This document shows positions 23,302 through 28,084 of a stretch of DNA of 28,084 nt, in pieces (within the stretch, counting starts at the first letter, position 1; the number at the start of each line of letters is the position of its first letter). Position numbers and translations under genes: made by a program. Under the pieces are notes generated by a model. The model had not been told where the DNA came from, did no database searches, and was given only the letters and a program-made list of their open reading frames with translations. The stretch is from positions 1 to 28,084 of the forward strand of contig CBDUZW010000069.1 of NCBI GenBank assembly GCA_965371805.1, written 5' to 3'. The DNA comes from JAOZTV01 sp965371805 (lineage in GTDB: Bacteria; Acidobacteriota; Aminicenantia; UBA2199).

Positions 23302-26300
23302 ATGATAAAAGAAAGAAAAAATAGTTTTGTTTGTGGATTGTTTATTATAATAATCATGATATCCACAACATTTTCTTATGGAATTGAAAAAGGCTCACCT
23401 TTTATTCAAAATTTCTCACATGAAGATTATAAGGGACATTTACAAAACTTTGCAGTCGTACAGGACAAACGAGGGCTTGTTTATTTTGGAAACCCCAATG
23501 GTGTTTTAGAATTTGATGGAGTACACTGGAGAATAACTAAAATATCGAACAATTCACTTGTTCGTTCTCTTGCTGTTGATAGGAATAATAGAGTATTAGT
23601 TGGTGCAGTAGGTGAGTTTGGGTATCTTGAACCTGATTTAAATGGTGAAATGGTTTATATCTCCTTATCTAAAATGCTTAAAGAAGAAGATAGGAAGTTC
23701 AGCAATGTATGGGACATAATTGAAACAACAGATGGCATTTATTTCTGTACTTTCCAAAAGATATTTAAATTAAAAAATGGGAAAATTCAGGTAATTAATG
23801 GTACAAATATTAGAAGGGGATTTAAAATTGTTGATAAGCTTGTCCTCTACGATAAAAATAAAGGTATTATTTATCTTCAAGGAGATGAGCTACATTCTTT
23901 GCCAAATTGTGAACAATTTACTGAAGATAATACGGGTATAGTAGAAATTCTTCCCTATAGCAATGAACAATTTTTAATAATTACAGAAAAAAAGGGATTT
24001 TTTAAACATGATATAAATGCCTTATCCAGGAATTATAAATCAGCTTCTAAGTTTCCTTCGAAATTTATAAATGAATTTAGAACTGATGTCGATGACTATT
24101 TAAAACTAAATAAATTAAGTAAAGGAATAAAAGTAAACAATAAGTTATATGCAATTATCACCTTACATGGTGGCATTATTCTTATGAAACCTGATGGGAC
24201 GATAGATAGCATTATTACTAAAAAAGATGGACTTTCTAGTAACACCCTTGTTAGTGTTAATTGTGATCAAAATCAAAATCTTTGGGTAACTTCTATGAAA
24301 GGTTTATCATATGTGATAATTAATTCTCCTCTTTCAAAATTTACTGATTTAAACGGGGTTGATGAAGTTGTTATTCCGATAAAAAAATTTAATGATAAAA
24401 TCTATTTAGGTGCAATTAATGGTACATTCTACCAACAAAAAAAAAATAGAAGCTTATATAGTAAACAGCCTTTTTTCAAAACTGTTGTTGATGCTGATAT
24501 AGAGTGTTTTGATCTGACTATTTTTAAGAATATACTTTTTGGTTTTAGCAGGTACGGACTTTTCCATCTTAAAGGTAACTCAGCAATAAACTACAATTTA
24601 AGATCTTTTCCTTATTCTTTTGGAAAATCAAAAAAATTTCCTGATTATTTTTTCTGTGGCCTAAGAGATGGATTGATTGCTGTTAAGGTAAATCTATCTA
24701 ATAGCAAAAAAGGATTACATGATAAAGATGTTTCGCTGGATTTTATTTCTAATGGACAATTTGAAAAAATTAAGGATATTATTCGGAAAATTGTCATGGA
24801 CAAAGAGGGGAATTTATGGTTAACTACAAGATATAATGGTGTTATTTATATTAGATTCAATAGTGACGATATATCTGATTTTAATATCTATAGATATAGT
24901 GTTGCTGAAGGTCTACCTCAAGGTGACTGGAATAGAATTAATGTAATTGATGATCAATTATTGGCAATAACTCAAAAAGGTATATATAAAGCTGTGTTTC
25001 CAGAAGATTATAAATCCGATCCCCGGAAAATAAGATTTACTCCTATAGAAATTTTTAACGGTTTGATTAAAAAACATTCTTTAAATATAACTCATATTTT
25101 CAAAAATACTAAAAATGATTATTGGATTTCTACAGATAAAGGAATGGGAATTATAAATGAAGAAATAAATGGCTTATATAACTGGAATGATATACCATTT
25201 AAAAAAATAAATAGTGAAGTCGAAAATATATTCTTAGATGATAAAGGCATAGCCTGGATCAGTTCTCATAAACCTGCAATTTACAGGTATGATCCATTCA
25301 TAAAAAAAAACTATAAAAATGATTTTAACGTTTATATACGAAAAGTTACAGTTGCAGAAAAAAATGTAATCTACTATGGAAATAATAAGAAAAAATCGTT
25401 GACACAAATACAACATAAAAACAATTCAGTCTCTTTTGAATTTGCAGCTGCATATTATGAAAATATTAAAGACATGAAATATAATTGGTATCTTGAAGGA
25501 TTTGATAAAGACTGGAAAGGCTGGAATAGTGAGACAAAAGCAATATATACAAACCTCTCCTCAGGAAATTATGTTTTTAAAATAAAGGCTAAAAATATAT
25601 TTGATCATGAGAGTCTTATTGATGAATTTAAATTTACAGTTTCTACTCCCTGGTATTTTACAATCTATGCAATTTTAGGTTATTTGCTTGCAGGTATTTT
25701 CTTATATTTTTGGGGGATAAGGCTCAATTCTATGAGGCTGATTTCTTCGAAAAACAAACTTGAAAAAATTGTTGATGAAAGAACTGCAGAAATTGAAAAA
25801 AGAAAATTAAATACCTTGGAACAAGCAGAACTATTAAAAGAATCAGAAGAAAAGTACAGGAATCTGGTAGAATTGGCTGATGATGGGATTGCAATTTTAA
25901 AAGATGAAAAATTTGTTTATTTTAATCCTAAGGTGGCTCAATTACTAAAATATAGTAATGAAGAATTAATAGGTTTGGAAATAGATAATATTATTAATCC
26001 TAAATACAGGAACTCTTTTCGAACAAGTTATAATGACATGGTTAGAGATGATAATATTCCAAAAAGTTTTGAAACTCAGCTATTAAGTAAAAATGGTATT
26101 GTATTAGATGTAATAGTAAAAACAAGAAACATCTCTTATAACAGTTATCCTGTCACAATGGTTTTTTTTCATGATATTAGTGATAGAAAGAGATTAGAGG
26201 AAGTGAGACTAAAGAGTAAAAAGCTTGAATCAATTGGACTGCTTGCAGGAGGAATTGCTCATGATTTTAATAATCTTTTGACAGTAATACTGGGACGTCT

Positions 26301-26916
26301 AAACCTTATTAAACAATTAAATATAGAACAGGCTATATTAGACCAGATAGATATAATTGAACAATCTGCTTTCTCTGTAAGTGACCTGGTAAAGAATTTT
26401 CTTGCTTTCTCAGAAGGTGATATAACAATAAAAAAAAATGAATTTATTCAAGATTCTTTAAAAACAATTGGAAAAAATATTTTAGAAGAGACGGTGATAG
26501 AATTTGAATCTTTTATACCAGATGATCTATGGGCTGTGTATTGTGATATTGAACAGATAGAATTGGTTATAAATAATATATTACTCAATTCAATTGAAGC
26601 AATTATCGATAAGGGAAAAATAAAAATTATAGCCGAAAATATTGTAATAAAAAAGGGACAGATAGGAGAACTTAAAGATGGTAAATATGTTAAAGTAAAG
26701 ATAATTGATGACGGGGAAGGTATATCAACTGAGAATGGAACAAAGATCTTTGATCCGTATTTTAGTACTAGACAAAGAGTGACACAGAAGGGACTTGGAA
26801 TGGGACTTTCAATTACATATTCCGTAATTTCTTACCATAATGGTTATATTGAAGTGAAGTCAGAATTAGGTACAAGTACAGATGTTACTTTTTACCTTCC
26901 AGTAGCAAAAATTTGA
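23302..26916 (+). CDS. Propeller/Y_Y_Y/PAS sensor histidine kinase
   Basis: A 1204-aa membrane sensor. A signal or TM segment (~9-26) is followed by a large periplasmic beta-propeller region (~35-680) with repeats of the kind DGLSSNTLVSVNCDQNQNLWVTSMKGL and DKEGNLWLTTRYNGV. A Y_Y_Y domain (~690-780; NSVSFEFAAAYYENIKDMKYNWYLEGFDKDW) follows, then TM ~784-806 and a coiled coil. A PAS domain spans ~849-965. The HisKA phospho-acceptor is His987 (AGGIAHDFNNLLTV). The HATPase shows N-box INNILLNSIEAI, DDGEGIS and GLGMGLSI. Unlike many Bacteroidetes hybrid sensors it has no receiver or AraC HTH at the C-terminus, so it needs a separate regulator, not seen nearby. The ligand is unknown; such propellers often sense carbohydrates. 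The ribosome site is weak. Confidence 0.9.
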   Translation: MIKERKNSFVCGLFIIIIMISTTFSYGIEKGSPFIQNFSHEDYKGHLQNFAVVQDKRGLVYFGNPNGVLEFDGVHWRITKISNNSLVRSLAVDRNNRVLVGAVGEFGYLEPDLNGEMVYISLSKMLKEEDRKFSNVWDIIETTDGIYFCTFQKIFKLKNGKIQVINGTNIRRGFKIVDKLVLYDKNKGIIYLQGDELHSLPNCEQFTEDNTGIVEILPYSNEQFLIITEKKGFFKHDINALSRNYKSASKFPSKFINEFRTDVDDYLKLNKLSKGIKVNNKLYAIITLHGGIILMKPDGTIDSIITKKDGLSSNTLVSVNCDQNQNLWVTSMKGLSYVIINSPLSKFTDLNGVDEVVIPIKKFNDKIYLGAINGTFYQQKKNRSLYSKQPFFKTVVDADIECFDLTIFKNILFGFSRYGLFHLKGNSAINYNLRSFPYSFGKSKKFPDYFFCGLRDGLIAVKVNLSNSKKGLHDKDVSLDFISNGQFEKIKDIIRKIVMDKEGNLWLTTRYNGVIYIRFNSDDISDFNIYRYSVAEGLPQGDWNRINVIDDQLLAITQKGIYKAVFPEDYKSDPRKIRFTPIEIFNGLIKKHSLNITHIFKNTKNDYWISTDKGMGIINEEINGLYNWNDIPFKKINSEVENIFLDDKGIAWISSHKPAIYRYDPFIKKNYKNDFNVYIRKVTVAEKNVIYYGNNKKKSLTQIQHKNNSVSFEFAAAYYENIKDMKYNWYLEGFDKDWKGWNSETKAIYTNLSSGNYVFKIKAKNIFDHESLIDEFKFTVSTPWYFTIYAILGYLLAGIFLYFWGIRLNSMRLISSKNKLEKIVDERTAEIEKRKLNTLEQAELLKESEEKYRNLVELADDGIAILKDEKFVYFNPKVAQLLKYSNEELIGLEIDNIINPKYRNSFRTSYNDMVRDDNIPKSFETQLLSKNGIVLDVIVKTRNISYNSYPVTMVFFHDISDRKRLEEVRLKSKKLESIGLLAGGIAHDFNNLLTVILGRLNLIKQLNIEQAILDQIDIIEQSAFSVSDLVKNFLAFSEGDITIKKNEFIQDSLKTIGKNILEETVIEFESFIPDDLWAVYCDIEQIELVINNILLNSIEAIIDKGKIKIIAENIVIKKGQIGELKDGKYVKVKIIDDGEGISTENGTKIFDPYFSTRQRVTQKGLGMGLSITYSVISYHNGYIEVKSELGTSTDVTFYLPVAKI

Positions 26917-26927
26917 CTATAAATTAT

Positions 26928-27989
26928 TTATATTTGATTTTTAAGCAATTCCTGAACTTTTTTTACCTCTTGCAATTTGTCTATATGTGAAACCAGTATT
27001 CCGTTCTTTGTATTAACAACAATCACATTCTCTAACCCGATTATTGCAATTGGTTTGTCTTCTGTTGAAAATGTCATTGAGTTTTTGGTATCTATTAATG
27101 CACTTTTACCAATTTTTGCATTACCATTTTTATCCAAATCTTTTAATTCATAAACACTTGACCATGAACCTACATCATTCCATTTGAATTGCACAGGAGA
27201 GATCTTAACCTCTTTTACTCTTTCCATTAGGGCATAGTCTATTGAATCTGGTTCTATAGAAGAAAAAAGATTGAAAATTTTTTCTTCATTTTTTATGTTA
27301 TTTTCAAGTTGTATATATTGGTCGTAGTAATAAGTTGAATATTCTTTGAGGAAAAACTTGAAATTTTCTAATCTATAAACAAACATTCCTGAGTTCCAGA
27401 GAAAATTCCCATCTTTAAGATACTTTTGAGCTGTCACCTTGTCCGGTTTTTCTTTAAATTGTAAGGCATCAAAAAACTCAGTTCTATTAATTGTCTCTTT
27501 GTTGTTTTTTTCAAATTTTATATATCCATACCCTGTATGCGGAGAATCCGGCTGTATTCCAAATGTAACAATATTTCTTTTCTCTGCAAGTATAAATGCA
27601 TCTTTCATCTGATCTGCAAAAATATCTGAATCCGGAATATAATGGTCTGCCGGAACAACAAGCAGATTCGCATCCTTATCAATATTTGATAAAAAAATAT
27701 TAGAGAGTATAAGGCAGGGTGCAGTGTTTCTTGCAACCGGCTCATCAATAAAATTTGATTTATTAAAGTCTGGAAGTGCTTCAATAGTAGCATTCAGATA
27801 TCTATTATTGGCAACAACAAATATATTATCTTTTGGGACTATTTTTATGAGTCTATTGAATGTCTGTAGGATAAGAGATTCATTGCCGACAATGTTCAAA
27901 AACTGTTTTGGCTCTTCTAGTGTACTGTAAGGCCAGAAACGTGTTCCCTGACCACCTGCCATTATTAATGCAAAATTGTTCTTTTTCAT
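26928..27989 (-). CDS. manC: Mannose-1-phosphate guanylyltransferase-type sugar nucleotidyltransferase
   Basis: Makes GDP-mannose (or a related NDP-sugar) for surface polysaccharides. The protein is 353 aa from the chosen start, the size of single-domain GMP enzymes without the isomerase half. The signature loop LIMAGGQGTRFWP with EEPKQFL is at the N-terminus, followed by VVPADHYI, GYGYIKFE, FKEKPD, FLWNSGMFVY and the WNDVGSWSSVYEL motif. An upstream ATG at 28043 would give 371 aa, but residues 1-18 are polar and not family-like, and neither ATG has a good ribosome site. I prefer MKKNNFALIMAGG. It converges with the sensor kinase gene, with 11 bases between the stops. Confidence 0.9.
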   Translation of the reverse strand: MKKNNFALIMAGGQGTRFWPYSTLEEPKQFLNIVGNESLILQTFNRLIKIVPKDNIFVVANNRYLNATIEALPDFNKSNFIDEPVARNTAPCLILSNIFLSNIDKDANLLVVPADHYIPDSDIFADQMKDAFILAEKRNIVTFGIQPDSPHTGYGYIKFEKNNKETINRTEFFDALQFKEKPDKVTAQKYLKDGNFLWNSGMFVYRLENFKFFLKEYSTYYYDQYIQLENNIKNEEKIFNLFSSIEPDSIDYALMERVKEVKISPVQFKWNDVGSWSSVYELKDLDKNGNAKIGKSALIDTKNSMTFSTEDKPIAIIGLENVIVVNTKNGILVSHIDKLQEVKKVQELLKNQI

Positions 27990-28084
27990 GTTTTGTATTT
28001 TATCATATCTATTTGTATTTTCAAAATTGCTGTACGAGTCCATAACATATTAGATTTAAAAGAATTTTTAATCACCATATTCGT

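Overview
This is an AT-rich window, mostly from a diderm, probably anaerobic bacterium. Evidence for that includes a lone periplasmic binding protein, a Tat-exported aldo/keto reductase with ferredoxin-type Cys clusters, a type III glutamine synthetase, and a propeller-Y_Y_Y-PAS sensor kinase. No phylogenetic marker gene is present. A spirochaete or another low-GC Gram-negative candidate phylum would fit, but this is inference.

Layout. Positions 1-1800 hold a REP-associated (Y1, HUH-type) transposase on the minus strand and a second, truncated copy of its 3' end. Positions about 1914-5388 look like foreign DNA. They hold a 5'-truncated cysteine-rich secreted-type protein, an unrecognised 511-aa protein, and a small HTH gene with an archaeal-style TATA box. 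The segment is bounded by a perfect 22-bp direct repeat (1892-1913 and 5367-5388), and the genes at both ends are cut at the repeats. It is either a chimeric assembly join or a recent insertion from an archaeon, probably DPANN-like. Positions 5643-7730 carry glnN (type III glutamine synthetase) on the minus strand.

The core of the window is one long plus-strand transcription unit, 7849-20948, starting from a near-consensus promoter at 7787-7815. It encodes a family 3 solute-binding protein, two methyl-accepting receptors, CheW, CheR-TPR, a second CheW with an N-terminal Cys cluster, a CheA-receiver hybrid, CheB, and a receiver-PP2C (SpoIIE/RsbU-type) phosphatase. PgpA and an Smr-domain protein follow. 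The order and domain details match the Pseudomonas Wsp pathway (WspA-B-C-D-E-F-R), and the final receiver domain resembles WspR. Its output, however, is a serine/threonine phosphatase instead of the GGDEF diguanylate cyclase. The most economical reading is a Wsp-type array rewired from c-di-GMP output to a partner-switching (anti-sigma/STAS) or other phosphoprotein output. Its likely input is an amino-acid-like ligand bound by the lone binding protein next to glnN.

The right end has an EamA-like permease, a Tat-signal aldo/keto reductase with two CxxCxxCxxxC clusters, a 1204-aa propeller/Y_Y_Y/PAS histidine kinase, and a convergent manC-type sugar nucleotidyltransferase. I found no tRNA, rRNA or CRISPR array. 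No gene-free stretch exceeds about 300 bases.
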